A stretch of 64,000 bases of DNA from Streptomyces sp. CB02980 (GTDB taxonomy: Bacteria; Actinomycetota; Actinomycetes; Streptomycetales; Streptomycetaceae). Location: contig NZ_JACSCH020000003.1 in assembly GCF_014451325.2 (NCBI RefSeq), forward strand, positions 62,001 to 126,000, written 5' to 3'. Under the pieces are notes generated by a model that was given only the letters and a program-made list of their open reading frames with translations, ran no database searches and was not told the DNA's origin. Below, one piece after another: positions 25,029-32,887 of this stretch. A program made the translations under genes and the position numbers. Positions within the stretch are counted from its first letter, which is position 1. Each line of letters begins with the position of its first letter.

Positions 25029-25526
25029 ATGGGGACGAATGGATCGACCGTGCTCGAGCCGTTACGGCAGGGCCTTCCGCCGATCGATCCCGGCGCCGTC
25101 TCCACCTCCGCCTCGTGCGCGCTGCCCGCGCGGTACGAAGCCGTGCGCGGGGCCCGGAAGTTCACCAGCGCGACGCTCGACCGCTGGGAGCTGACCGAGC
25201 GCTTCGACGACGTGGCCCTGGTCGTCTCCGAGCTCGTCACCAACGCGCTGCGCCATGCGGTGCCCGCCGACGCGCCCCAGGAAGAAGGCCAGAACCCACC
25301 GGTTCGCCTGCATTTGATGCGCTGGTCCTCGCGCCTGGTGTGCGCTGTGCGCGACCCCAGCCGGGAGAGCCCGGAGGCACGCGGCGGCGAGGAGGACTTC
25401 GCCGCCGAGTCGGGACGCGGACTGTTCCTGGTGGACTCGTTCAGCGACAGCTGGGGGTGGCATCCGCTCGCCGGCACGCTGCGGGGCAAGGTGGTGTGGG
25501 CGCTGTTCCGGATCGGTCCGGAGTAG
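25029..25526 (+). CDS. RsbW-like anti-sigma-type ATPase
   Basis: A 165-residue single-domain GHKL ATPase of the HATPase_c_2 (RsbW/SpoIIAB) group. The N box is VVSELVTNALRHA and the G box is SGRGLFLVDSFSDSWGW; a third conserved part is RLVCAVRDPSRESPEA, matching the V-x-D-x-G region. The start ATG 25029 (MGTNGSTVLEP) follows GGGAG, and the longer frame from 24744 lacks one. In this locus type (abaA/whiJ-like) it accompanies the XRE regulator and the DUF397 protein. It may bind a sigma factor or, in these clusters, act with the DUF397 protein; no kinase target is visible nearby. Confidence 0.87.
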   Translation: MGTNGSTVLEPLRQGLPPIDPGAVSTSASCALPARYEAVRGARKFTSATLDRWELTERFDDVALVVSELVTNALRHAVPADAPQEEGQNPPVRLHLMRWSSRLVCAVRDPSRESPEARGGEEDFAAESGRGLFLVDSFSDSWGWHPLAGTLRGKVVWALFRIGPE

Positions 25527-25560
25527 CCGCGCCGCACACCGTACGTACGGATGACGAAGG

Positions 25561-25591
25561 AAGGGCCCCGGCCGTGTCGGCCGGGGCCCTT
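25561..25591 (+). terminator. Hairpin after the RsbW-like gene
   Basis: AAGGGCCCCGGCCG pairs perfectly with its complement around the loop TGT (14-bp stem), followed by CTTC. It separates convergent genes and may work both ways. Confidence 0.85.
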
Positions 25592-25648
25592 CTTCGACAT
25601 GTCCGTGGCCCGTGGTCAGCGGCCCGCGGTGCACGCACCCGCTCGCGC

Positions 25649-25891
25649 TCACACCAGATGGTCGAACTCGCCGTCCTTGACGCCGAGGAGGAGCGCCTCT
25701 ATCTCCGCGGGCGTGTAGACGAGGGCGGGGCCTTCGGGGTGACGCGAGTTCCGTACGGCAACGTTTCCCCCCGGCAGTTTGGCGAACTCCACGCAGGATC
25801 CCTGGGAGTTGCTGTGCCTGCTCTTCTGCCACACGACGCCCCGCAGCTCCGTGGCCGCCATGCCGTTGTACGCGCGATGCGCATGATGCAC
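25649..25891 (-). CDS. DUF397 family small protein
   Basis: An 80-residue protein of the DUF397 family. The signature W-x-K-S-x-x-S-x-x-x-G-x-C-V-E-F is present as VVWQKSRHSNSQGSCVEFA, followed by VAVRNSRHPEGPALVYTPAEIEALLLGVKDGEFDHLV. GTG 25891 has GGGGAG six bases upstream; ATG 25861 (MAATELRG) is the minor alternative. DUF397 proteins are thought to act as small partners (a possible antagonist) of WhiJ-like regulators, as shown genetically for the whiJ locus. A TATGAT -10-like box lies 45 bases upstream and the 25-bp motif just beyond. Confidence 0.9.
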   Translation of the reverse strand: MHHAHRAYNGMAATELRGVVWQKSRHSNSQGSCVEFAKLPGGNVAVRNSRHPEGPALVYTPAEIEALLLGVKDGEFDHLV

Positions 25892-25935
25892 TGGTAGCTC
25901 CCCGAGTTGCTTGGTGCAGGTGTCAACTTCCTCGG

Positions 25936-25983
25936 ATCATAGCTGTGTTCATATGCCAATGCATGAGCAGATGCACGTGCACG
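25936..25983 (-). promoter_or_regulatory. Promoter region of DUF397 gene with 25-bp motif
   Basis: On the minus strand the motif CGTGCACGTGCATCTGC then TCATGCAT (25983-25959) is followed by a TATGAT (25941-25936), a good -10 box, placing the motif over or just upstream of the -35 region. The matching copy is at 24905-24929, oriented the same way relative to its gene. Confidence 0.62.
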
Positions 25984-26101
25984 GGGGGTGGCGTAGCGGC
26001 TACGCGACAGAGCGTGCTACCAGCGAGTACGGCGCCGCGTCCACCCCTCACCCTACGGGTCCCGATCTTCGACCGGACGGCCAGGAAGGCGCCGCCCCCG
26101 C

Positions 26102-26971
26102 TCAGGAGGGCTCGCTCCTGGGGATCAGAGGCAGCTCGGAGAGAAGTTCGCCCGCCCGGTCGTACAGCGCCGTGCCGACCTCGCCCATCCCCGGCCCGGT
26201 GTGCGCGTACCAGACGCCCCAGCCCGGCCTGCCCGGCAGTTCGAGCAGAGTGGCGACGACCTTGCGGCCCTCGGCGTTCTTCAGCTCGACACGGCCCGCC
26301 GAGCGGGTCCCGTAGTAGAGCCCCGAGTGGAAGGCACCCTTCGGGTTCCCCTCGCTCTGATGGCTCACGCCCGGCGCCATCACGTCGATGTTGCCGTCGG
26401 TGACGCTGCGGGCGTTCTCCATGCCGTCCGGCCCGACCCAGTGCTTGCCCTCCGCCGTCAGCCAGACCTTCCAGCCCTTCCCGGCGTTCACCCGCTCGCC
26501 GGATGCCACGACCCTGATCGGGGTCGGGTCCGGCGGCGCCTCGCTCGTGCGGACGGGCGGCGCCGAGGTCGGTACGACGGTCGGCGGGACGGCGACGGGG
26601 GCCGGTCCCGGGGCCGAAGGGGACGGGCGTACGGGAGTCAGGACGACGACGACGGCCACCACGGACGTCGCGACCGCGAGCACCGAGAGGGCCGACAGCG
26701 CGGTCGTACGGCGCCGCCGGCGCGCCCGGCCCGCACGCCGGACGGCCTCCAGCGGGAGCGGACCCGGGGTGACGTCGGAGGCGGCCCGTGCGAACACCGC
26801 GCGCAGGTCGGATTCGGGACGGGGCTCGGATTCGGGACGGGGCCCGGAACCGCGGTGCGGCCGAGGGCGGGGATCGGGATCGGGTTGCGGGTCGGGTTGG
26901 GGATCGAGATCGGGCCGGGGATCTGGATCGGGCCGGGGATCGGGGGGTGTCGTCGGGCTTGCGGGGGTCAT
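26102..26971 (-). CDS. Membrane protein with anti-sigma-like layout and extracellular domain
   Basis: A 289-residue protein in an overlapping ATGA junction with the ECF sigma gene. The first 60 residues are a run of Pro-Asp/Arg repeats (PDPRPDPDPRPDLDPQPDPQ), then a basic stretch ARRRRRTTALS before one membrane helix near residues 95-115 (ALSVLAVATSVVAVVVVL). Outside the membrane is a Pro/Ser linker and a domain of about 125 residues starting VRVVASGERVNAGKGWKVWLT, closely related to the neighbouring secreted protein ([31 protein letters not shown]). The cytoplasmic part shows no zinc motif, so a classical ZAS domain is not seen. Being encoded right after its sigma gene, it is a good candidate anti-sigma or signal receptor. 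Confidence 0.72.
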   Translation of the reverse strand: MTPASPTTPPDPRPDPDPRPDLDPQPDPQPDPDPRPRPHRGSGPRPESEPRPESDLRAVFARAASDVTPGPLPLEAVRRAGRARRRRRTTALSALSVLAVATSVVAVVVVLTPVRPSPSAPGPAPVAVPPTVVPTSAPPVRTSEAPPDPTPIRVVASGERVNAGKGWKVWLTAEGKHWVGPDGMENARSVTDGNIDVMAPGVSHQSEGNPKGAFHSGLYYGTRSAGRVELKNAEGRKVVATLLELPGRPGWGVWYAHTGPGMGEVGTALYDRAGELLSELPLIPRSEPS

Positions 26972-27765
26972 CGTCGGGCTCCGGTGGGGGCGGGGAGAGG
27001 CGCGGCGGGGACGGTGACGAGCCCCGGGTGGGCACGCAGCGCGGCCAGACCGCGCCGGGCGTGGGTCTTGACCGTGCCGATCGAGCAGTTGAGCACGCTC
27101 GCGATCTCCAGCTCGGTCAGATCCTCCCAGTAGCGGAGCACCATGACCGCGCGCTGGCGGACGGTCAGATCCGCTAACGCGGCCAGGAGCGCGGTGCGTT
27201 GCTCTACCGCCTCCGCATGACCCGCGGAGGTGTGACGCAGCGACTCCGGCAGGACCGGCGTCAGGAGATGGACGACCCGCTTCCGGCGGACCCGGCTGAG
27301 GTTGTTGTTGATCAGCGCCCGGCGCACATAGAGGTCGATCTCCCCGCGCGGAACCCGCCGCCACCGCGCGTACACCTTGGTGAGCGTCGTCTGCACCAGG
27401 TCCTCGGCCTCGTGGAAGTCCCCGGTCAGGAGCTGGGCCGTACGCACCAGACGCGGCCAGGCGGCGACGGCGAACTCGGTGAAGCCGTCGTCCTCGGAGG
27501 CCGCGGTCGTTCTGGTCGCGGTCACCCCGGTCATCCCAGTCATCCCGGTGGTGTCGGCGGTCCTGGTCGTCCCGGTGGCCCCGGTGGTCCTGGTCGTCCC
27601 GTCGGTCCCGGCGGTCCTGGTCGTCCCGGCAGCCCTGGTGGTCCTGGTCGACACGGTGGCCCTGGTGGTCCTGGTCGACACGGTGGCCCCGGCGCCCGCC
27701 TTGACCTCGGCGACCTGGGGGAGCTCGGCGACCTCGGCGACCTCGGTGACGGACTCGTGCGGCAC
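26968..27765 (-). CDS. ECF sigma factor, SigE-type family
   Basis: A 265-residue reading in which the sigma domains lie in the last 170. Region 2 is [41 protein letters not shown]; region 4 is [46 protein letters not shown], a helix-turn-helix for the -35 box. It belongs to the SigE-like group called SigE family in Streptomyces databases, not S. coelicolor SigE itself. The stretch ahead of region 2 is a six-unit nonapeptide repeat from a 27-bp DNA repeat. GTG 27765 ([10 protein letters not shown]) has GCGAGG upstream; starts at 27543 (MTGMTG) or 27525 would leave the repeat untranslated. It overlaps the membrane-protein gene downstream. Confidence 0.82.
   Translation of the reverse strand: MPHESVTEVAEVAELPQVAEVKAGAGATVSTRTTRATVSTRTTRAAGTTRTAGTDGTTRTTGATGTTRTADTTGMTGMTGVTATRTTAASEDDGFTEFAVAAWPRLVRTAQLLTGDFHEAEDLVQTTLTKVYARWRRVPRGEIDLYVRRALINNNLSRVRRKRVVHLLTPVLPESLRHTSAGHAEAVEQRTALLAALADLTVRQRAVMVLRYWEDLTELEIASVLNCSIGTVKTHARRGLAALRAHPGLVTVPAAPLPAPTGARR
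27559..27693. repeat. 27-bp tandem repeat, five copies
   Basis: The core GGTCCTGGTCG recurs at exactly 27-base intervals (27559, 27586, 27613, 27640, 27667) with some base changes between copies. Read on the minus strand it encodes Thr/Arg-rich 9-residue units such as VSTRTTRAT and GTTRTTGAT. The period is a multiple of three, so copy changes would keep the sigma frame. Confidence 0.88.
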
Positions 27766-27878
27766 GGTGTCGGACCTCGCGATCGGTCGGTGGACGGTGG
27801 GTCGATGGAGCCCTGGAGCAGAGTGGGTGAGGCGGCGGGGCCCGCCCCGTGCCGGGCCCCGCCACGTTTCTGCCACGG

Positions 27879-28502
27879 TCAGCCGCGGCCGGCCGGGAAG
27901 TCGAAGCCCGGGAGCTCGACCAGGAGCTTGCCCGCGCGGTCGTAGAGAGTGACGCCGAGGCTGCTGCCGCCGTTCCCGTCCGTGGGCACGGTGTGGGCGT
28001 ACCAGACACCCCAGTCGGGGCGGCCGGGCAGGGCGATGAGGGTGGCGACGGTCTTGTGGCCCTCGTCGTCGCTCAGTTCGACGCGGCCCGCCTTGCGGGT
28101 CCCGTAGTAGAGGCCGGAGTGGAAGACGCCCGTCGCGTCGCCCTCGCTCTGGTGGCTCACACCGGGCTCGGAGCGGTCGATGTTGCCGTCGACGACGCTG
28201 CGGAAGTTCTCGTAACCGTCCGGGCCCGCCCAGTGCTTGCCGTCGCGGGTCAGCCACACGGTGAAGCCCCCGCCGACGTCCACGCGCTGGCCGGGGCGGA
28301 CGGTTCGGACCGGCTTCGGGGCGGGCACGGCGGCCTTGGCCGGGGTGACCTTCGCGGGCTCGGCCCGGACTGCGGTTCCGGTCGCGATGGAGGTGGAGGT
28401 CGTTGAGGTGGTGGAGGTCTCGGTGGGCGCTCCTACGGCCGACGGTGCCGCGATCGCCACGGCGGCCACGACGCCGGCCGCCGCCAGCCAGTACTTCTTC
28501 AT
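27879..28502 (-). CDS. Secreted protein, paralogue of the adjacent membrane-protein domain
   Basis: A 207-residue exported protein. The signal peptide [20 protein letters not shown] is followed by SAVGA (cleavage probably near A-x-A) and a Thr/Ser-rich linker. The mature part (residues 65-205), [24 protein letters not shown] onward, matches the extracellular domain of the gene at 26102, with identical [25 protein letters not shown] and GVWYAHT and a close ALPGRP segment. I do not recognise a named family. ATG 28502 follows AGGAG. It is upstream of the sigma gene on the same strand (113-bp gap), so expression with it is likely. It might be a soluble ligand or decoy version of the membrane receptor's domain. 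Confidence 0.82.
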   Translation of the reverse strand: MKKYWLAAAGVVAAVAIAAPSAVGAPTETSTTSTTSTSIATGTAVRAEPAKVTPAKAAVPAPKPVRTVRPGQRVDVGGGFTVWLTRDGKHWAGPDGYENFRSVVDGNIDRSEPGVSHQSEGDATGVFHSGLYYGTRKAGRVELSDDEGHKTVATLIALPGRPDWGVWYAHTVPTDGNGGSSLGVTLYDRAGKLLVELPGFDFPAGRG

Positions 28503-28646
28503 GCGGGTGCTCCTGGGATGGGATGTCGGTGGAGGACCGCGTGCGTCCGCGCCCCTCTCCCCCTACCAACTCCGCCCGGCCCCGTGCCGGATGACACGCT
28601 CGCGAAATTCGTACGGGACGGCGTCCCTGCCGAGCAGTGACGGCGC

Positions 28647-30716
28647 CTACCCCGCACGCGCCCGCGTGGAGTCCGTCAGGGCCGTCGTGACCTCGTCCAG
28701 GGCCTCCAGGAGGAGGACCGCGCCCTTGTGCAGCAGGAAGTGGTCCGGTGGGTCGTCGGACCAGGCGTCGACCGTCTCGCGCAGCTCGTCCCACTGCGGC
28801 ACCTTGCGCTCCCGAACGTGCTTGGCGCCCCGTTCCGTCGCGCGCCGCAGCGACTCCGCGAGGGTCGCGGCGGCCGCCACGGGCGGGGCGCCGGGTTCCG
28901 GCAGGTGCGCCTCCATGAGCATCGCCACCCGACCGAACTCCGCGAGCGCGTGGTCGGCCTGTTCGGCCGCCGCGTGCGAGAGGCCCCGGTGCCGCACGGG
29001 CTCGTGCGTCGCCCGCTCCACGGCCTCCTGCCAGGCGACGCGGGCCGCGCGGGTGTCCAGAAGCGCCTCCCGTACGTCGGGGCTGCCGGGCCCACGCGGA
29101 TCGGCGTACCGCGCGGTGACGACCGCCGCGTACCGGCCGACCGACGCGAGCCAGTCCGCGAGCCGGCCGCGCAGCCGGGGCGTCTCCCAGGCCGGGTAGA
29201 CGGCGTACCCGAGCATCGCGAGCAGCCCGCCGACCAGGGTCAGCGTCACCCGGTCCCGCACGGTCTGGGTGACCCCCGCGCCCTCCATGCCGAGCAGGAA
29301 CACGACGTACGCGGCGACGAAGACCTGGCCGGCCGCGTACCCCGTGCGCATCAGCAGGTAATTCGCGAAGGCGCACACCACGGCAAGGCCCGCCGACAGA
29401 TACACGCCCGGGTGGGCCCACTGGACGACCGCCGTCGCGAGGGCCACTCCGACGAGGGTGCCGCCGAAGCGGGCCACCGAGCGCGCGTACGTCTGCGAGA
29501 AGTCCGGACGCATCACCATCACCGAGGCCATCGGCGCCCAGTAGCCGTGGCCGAGCGGGAGCACCGTGCCCAGCAGGTAGCCGGCGGCCGTGACCGCCGA
29601 GACGCGGACCGCGTGACGCAGGATCGGCGAGTCCCGGCGCAGCTCGGCACGCGCCTTCGCGACGACGATCGGGGTGAGGCGGACGAGGGTGGGGCGCTCT
29701 CGGGGCGTGGCGCCGTGGCCCGAGGTCTCCGTCCTCGGCTCGGCCGTCTCGACGACGTCGCCGAGCAGCGCCACGAGACGGATGGCGGCGCGGCGCGGCG
29801 GGCCGTGCAGGAGCGAGAGCGTCTCGGGGGCGTGGAGGGCGGCGACGGCGGGAGCGGGGAGGGCGACCGGTTCGCCGTGCCGGATCGCGTGCGCGGCGGC
29901 GTCCAGAACGGAGCCCGCCGCCCCGAGCATCTCCCGCACGCGCGCGCGTGCGGGGCCTTCCTCCGGGACGCCGACGGCCGGGTCGGCGAGGGAGGCGAGG
30001 ACCGGGCGGATGCGCTCGGCGAGGCCGCGGGCGCCGTGGAGCTCCGCCGGGCGGCGGCGGGCCTGGCCGGGTGTCACGGCGGCCGCGCTGCGGGCGGTCA
30101 TGAGGGGCAGGGGGTCGAACGGTGCGACCGGGTCGTGGCGCAGGCGGCGGGCGTAGTCCGCCTCCGCGGCGAGCGCGTCCGCGAGGGCGTCGCGCTGGGC
30201 GCCCCAGGGGCGGACCGGGAGCAGGACGACCAGGCCGGCCTGGACGACACCGCCCGCGAAGATCATGGCGGCGTGGCCGGCGGCGGTGGCGATGGAGGTG
30301 GGGAGGGTGACGGTCACCAGCATGATCGCCACGTTGGAGGACGCGATGATGCCGGCGGTGGGGCCGGCGGCCCAGGCGAGCCCCGAGAGGAACGTCCAGA
30401 GGAGCAGCAGGGCGAGGAAGAGCGCCTCGTGGGAGACCGTGAGATAGCCGAGGAAGGTCGAGACGGCGAGGCTGGCGCCGGACGCGAGGGCGAGGGTGGG
30501 GCGGGGGCGCCAGGAACGCTGGAAGGTGGCGATGGCCGCCTGGAAGGCGCCGAAGGCGGAGGAGGCGGCGACGGCGGGGCCGAAGACGGCGAGCGAGAAG
30601 CCCACGACAAGGGCGAGGCCGAGGGCGGCGCGGGCGGCGATGACGGGGTCGAGCCGCCGCCGCTCGACGGTGAGCCCGGAGCGGGCGGTCTCCTTCAACG
30701 CCCGGAGCCAGCTCAT
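28647..30716 (-). CDS. FUSC-family (aromatic acid exporter-type) membrane protein
   Basis: A 689-residue protein of the FUSC superfamily with two six-helix membrane blocks (about residues 25-180 and 370-510) and long cytoplasmic stretches after each. The central signature is ILRHAVRVSAVTAAGYLLGTVLPLGHGYWAPMASVMVMRPDFSQTYARSVARFGGTLVGVALA, here quoted only by its position near residues 360-425. Related proteins (AaeB, YccS) export aromatic acids or toxins. ATG 30716 (MSWLRALKETARSG) is the first sensible start; the frame runs on far upstream through repeats and is rejected there. No partner membrane-fusion gene is visible, as expected for a Gram-positive. Confidence 0.82.
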   Translation of the reverse strand: MSWLRALKETARSGLTVERRRLDPVIAARAALGLALVVGFSLAVFGPAVAASSAFGAFQAAIATFQRSWRPRPTLALASGASLAVSTFLGYLTVSHEALFLALLLLWTFLSGLAWAAGPTAGIIASSNVAIMLVTVTLPTSIATAAGHAAMIFAGGVVQAGLVVLLPVRPWGAQRDALADALAAEADYARRLRHDPVAPFDPLPLMTARSAAAVTPGQARRRPAELHGARGLAERIRPVLASLADPAVGVPEEGPARARVREMLGAAGSVLDAAAHAIRHGEPVALPAPAVAALHAPETLSLLHGPPRRAAIRLVALLGDVVETAEPRTETSGHGATPRERPTLVRLTPIVVAKARAELRRDSPILRHAVRVSAVTAAGYLLGTVLPLGHGYWAPMASVMVMRPDFSQTYARSVARFGGTLVGVALATAVVQWAHPGVYLSAGLAVVCAFANYLLMRTGYAAGQVFVAAYVVFLLGMEGAGVTQTVRDRVTLTLVGGLLAMLGYAVYPAWETPRLRGRLADWLASVGRYAAVVTARYADPRGPGSPDVREALLDTRAARVAWQEAVERATHEPVRHRGLSHAAAEQADHALAEFGRVAMLMEAHLPEPGAPPVAAAATLAESLRRATERGAKHVRERKVPQWDELRETVDAWSDDPPDHFLLHKGAVLLLEALDEVTTALTDSTRARAG

Positions 30717-31243
30717 GCCCCGAGCGTATCCGCGATCACCCCAGAACAGGACTTTTCCCCCACCCCGCCCCTTCCCGAAACCCTGCCGGGGGCGGGTGGG
30801 GGGTCCGGCCGACCCCGGGCCACGCGCACCGGCGCATGCCGAGCGGGGTAGGTGGGCGTGCGGCGCCGTCCCGGGCCGCCCGCACCGGCGCGCGCCGAGC
30901 CGGAGCGGCGCGACTCCAGGCCGCCCGCACCGGTGCGCGTCGGTGCGCCCCGAGTGGGGTGGGTGGGGCGCGGCGCGACTCCGGGCCACGCGCACCCTCG
31001 CGCGCCGAGTGGGGGTGTGGCCAACCCCAGGCCAACCCCAGGCTGCCCCACCGACGCGAGCCGAGTGAGGTGGGTGGGGCGCGGCGCCACCCCGGGCCGC
31101 GCACCAGCGCGCGGCCCGGCCGGTGCGGCGCGGCCCAGGGCCACTCGCCCCGCAGCCGCGGCCCCGCAGCCCCGCCCCGCGGCCCCGTCGGCGCAGCCGC
31201 GCGCGGCCCCGGCGGCGCAGTCGGGCCGCGCGGCACCGTCCGC
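30717..31243. repeat. Non-coding gap filled with imperfect GC-rich repeats
   Basis: A 527-bp gap. From about 30780 to 31140 there are roughly six degenerate units of 45-65 bp, each with a CGCACCGGCGCGCGCCGAG-like part, a GGGGTGGGTGGGGCGCGGCG-like part and a CCGGGCC start (for example at 30812, 30869, 30914 and 30980). Period is not constant. The last 100 bases are a run of GCCCCGC-type sequence. The long open frame crossing it is a composition effect. Confidence 0.65.
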
Positions 31244-32410
31244 TCAGCCCCGGCCCTCGACCCCCCGGCGCCCCGCCCCGAGGCCCGCCCGGTCCGCCGC
31301 CGAGGCACCGTGCGTCCAGCCCTCCTCGTCCCAGGCCGCACGCACGCGCGTGGCGCGGGTTTCCGGGAAGAGTTCGTCCGTGCGGGTGGTGACCGCCAGG
31401 TCCCGGGAGGCGAGGGCCGGGAGGAGGGTCGGGGCCTCGGACGCCACGCGGCGGGACGTCGCCGCGAGACGCGCGCCGAGCCGGTTCGCGTACGCCAGCA
31501 GGAACGACTGCCGGAACGACTTCGTGCGCTTGCGGCCACCCGCCCGCTGCTCCGCCTCCGCCCGCGTCATCGCCGCCGTCCCCTGCACGAGCAGCGATGT
31601 GTACAGCAGCTCCACCGGGTCGAGATCCGCCTCGAAGCCGACCACCGTCGAGAAGCCGTACGTCTCGTTCCACACCGCCCGGCAGTGGTTCGCCGTCGCG
31701 ACCGCGTCGAGCAGGATCGCCTTCGCCTGTTCGTACGGCGGCTCCACCCCGATCCGGATCGCTCCCGGCGTCTCCGGCGACGGCGCCCCCGCCGCGAGCG
31801 TCGCCTCGTCCAGGCTGTGCCGCGCCATCAGCTCCTGCGCCTTGGCCGTGAGCGCCTCCGCCTCCTCCGGATACCCCGTCGCCTCCGCCTTCGCGAGCAG
31901 CGCCCGGATCCGGGTCAGCATCCGCGGCTCCCCGGCCGTCGCCGGCGGCAGCGCCTCCCCCGGCACCGGGCCGACCGCGTCGAGCCTCGGCAGCCGCACC
32001 AGGAGCCGGTACAGCTCCAGGACCGTCGTCGCGTACGAGAAGCGGTCCGTCGGCCGGCCGGGCGACGCGTCCAGCTCGTCGAGCTGGCCACGCCAGCGGT
32101 GCGGCAGCGCCTCGTAGCGGGCCGTCTCGGTCAGGACCAGGCCGGTCAGGACCCGGAGGTGCGCGTCGGAGAGGTCGCGGCGCGCGATGCGTACGAGGTC
32201 CGCGGGCTGCCAGCCCCGCCCCCACAGGGTCCGCACGAACTCCTCGCCGCGCCGGCTCAGTTCCGTGTCGGCGCCCCGGTCGGCGGCCAGCAGCGACGCC
32301 GCCGTGTCGAGGGACCCGTCGTCACGCGCGTACAGCGCCTCGAAGGCCCTGTCGACCGTGCTGCCGGTACTGCCGGTGCCGCTGGTGCTGCCGGTGTCGC
32401 TGGTGCTCAC
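31244..32410 (-). CDS. DUF2786 domain protein
   Basis: A 388-residue protein. The DUF2786 motif is near residue 160: TRIRALLAKAEATGYPEEAE with ALTAKAQELMARHSLDEA. Similar proteins are found in many actinobacteria and in phage; the function is not known. The stretch FRQSFLLAYANRLGARLAA and KAILLDAVATANHCRAVWN are the other conserved blocks. The start is taken as GTG 32410 (VSTSDTGSTSG), which overlaps the hxlR stop by four bases, with GAGG just upstream; an ATG at 32428 lies inside hxlR. It therefore appears to be translationally coupled to the regulator, an unusual pairing. The last 40 residues are Gly/Arg-rich. Confidence 0.8.
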   Translation of the reverse strand: MSTSDTGSTSGTGSTGSTVDRAFEALYARDDGSLDTAASLLAADRGADTELSRRGEEFVRTLWGRGWQPADLVRIARRDLSDAHLRVLTGLVLTETARYEALPHRWRGQLDELDASPGRPTDRFSYATTVLELYRLLVRLPRLDAVGPVPGEALPPATAGEPRMLTRIRALLAKAEATGYPEEAEALTAKAQELMARHSLDEATLAAGAPSPETPGAIRIGVEPPYEQAKAILLDAVATANHCRAVWNETYGFSTVVGFEADLDPVELLYTSLLVQGTAAMTRAEAEQRAGGRKRTKSFRQSFLLAYANRLGARLAATSRRVASEAPTLLPALASRDLAVTTRTDELFPETRATRVRAAWDEEGWTHGASAADRAGLGAGRRGVEGRG

Positions 32411-32796
32411 GCCGTCCTCGTGTCCCATGCCTCGCGCGACCGGGCGATCACCGAGCGGTGGTCGAGCGACCAGTCGATGAGCTGCTTGATCAGGTGGGTC
32501 ATGCTGTGCCCCGTCTCCGTCAGCGCGTACTCGACCTGCGGCGGCGTCGTCGGGTACACCGTCCGCGAGACGAGCCCGTCGCGTTCGAGGCGGCGCAGCG
32601 TCAGGGTCAGCATCCGCTGCGAGATCCCGGTGACGAGCCGCTGGAGTTCCCTGAACCGTCGCGGTCCCGCCGCGAGTTCGACGACCACGTGCACGGTCCA
32701 CTTGTCGCCGAGCCGGTCCTGGACGTCCCGTACTCCGCACTCCTCCGCGCAGCTCACCAAGGGTTCGGTGGTTACCTCCGTGTGCCCCTCGGACAT
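32407..32796 (-). CDS. HxlR family transcriptional regulator
   Basis: A 129-residue winged-helix regulator. The HxlR core is CGVRDVQDRLGDKWTVHVVVEL, then RRFRELQRLVTGISQRMLTLTLRRLERDGLVSRTVYPTTPPQVEYALTETG, with one Cys at residue 16 and another at 20 near the N-terminus that could sense electrophiles (as in QorR or HypR). ATG 32796 follows AAGGAGG. It is divergent from an NmrA-type quinone reductase gene, the classic arrangement in which such a regulator controls the reductase. Confidence 0.92.
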   Translation of the reverse strand: MSEGHTEVTTEPLVSCAEECGVRDVQDRLGDKWTVHVVVELAAGPRRFRELQRLVTGISQRMLTLTLRRLERDGLVSRTVYPTTPPQVEYALTETGHSMTHLIKQLIDWSLDHRSVIARSREAWDTRTA

Positions 32797-32832
32797 CGAT
32801 GTGCCTCCTTCCGCGATCTTCTCCGTCCCCCC

Positions 32833-32857
32833 ACGATGGTCTCAGCCATCACATCGT
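32833..32857. promoter_or_regulatory. Weak inverted repeat in the hxlR-reductase intergenic region
   Basis: ACGATG (32833-32838) and CATCGT (32852-32857) are exact complements 13 bases apart in the 91-bp divergent gap. It may be the HxlR operator; the arms are short, so this is only a candidate. Confidence 0.35.
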
Positions 32858-32887
32858 CACCGCGGCCCCAGGGCCCCAGGGGGAAAC

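Noticed and set aside
27559..27693. CRISPR-like array
   Set aside because: 27-bp units abut with internal changes and no spacers; it is a tandem repeat with a codon-multiple period.
27199..27945. Rightward open frame with collagen-like Gly-X-Y repeats (GGPGRPGGP units)
   Set aside because: It is antisense to an evident ECF sigma gene; the collagen look comes from the 27-bp repeat read on the wrong strand, and the flanking parts resemble nothing.
28647..32225. 1192-residue reading that extends the FUSC gene through the repeat gap
   Set aside because: Upstream of ATG 30716 it is Gly/Ala/Arg low-complexity from repeats and runs antisense-like composition through the DUF2786 gene.
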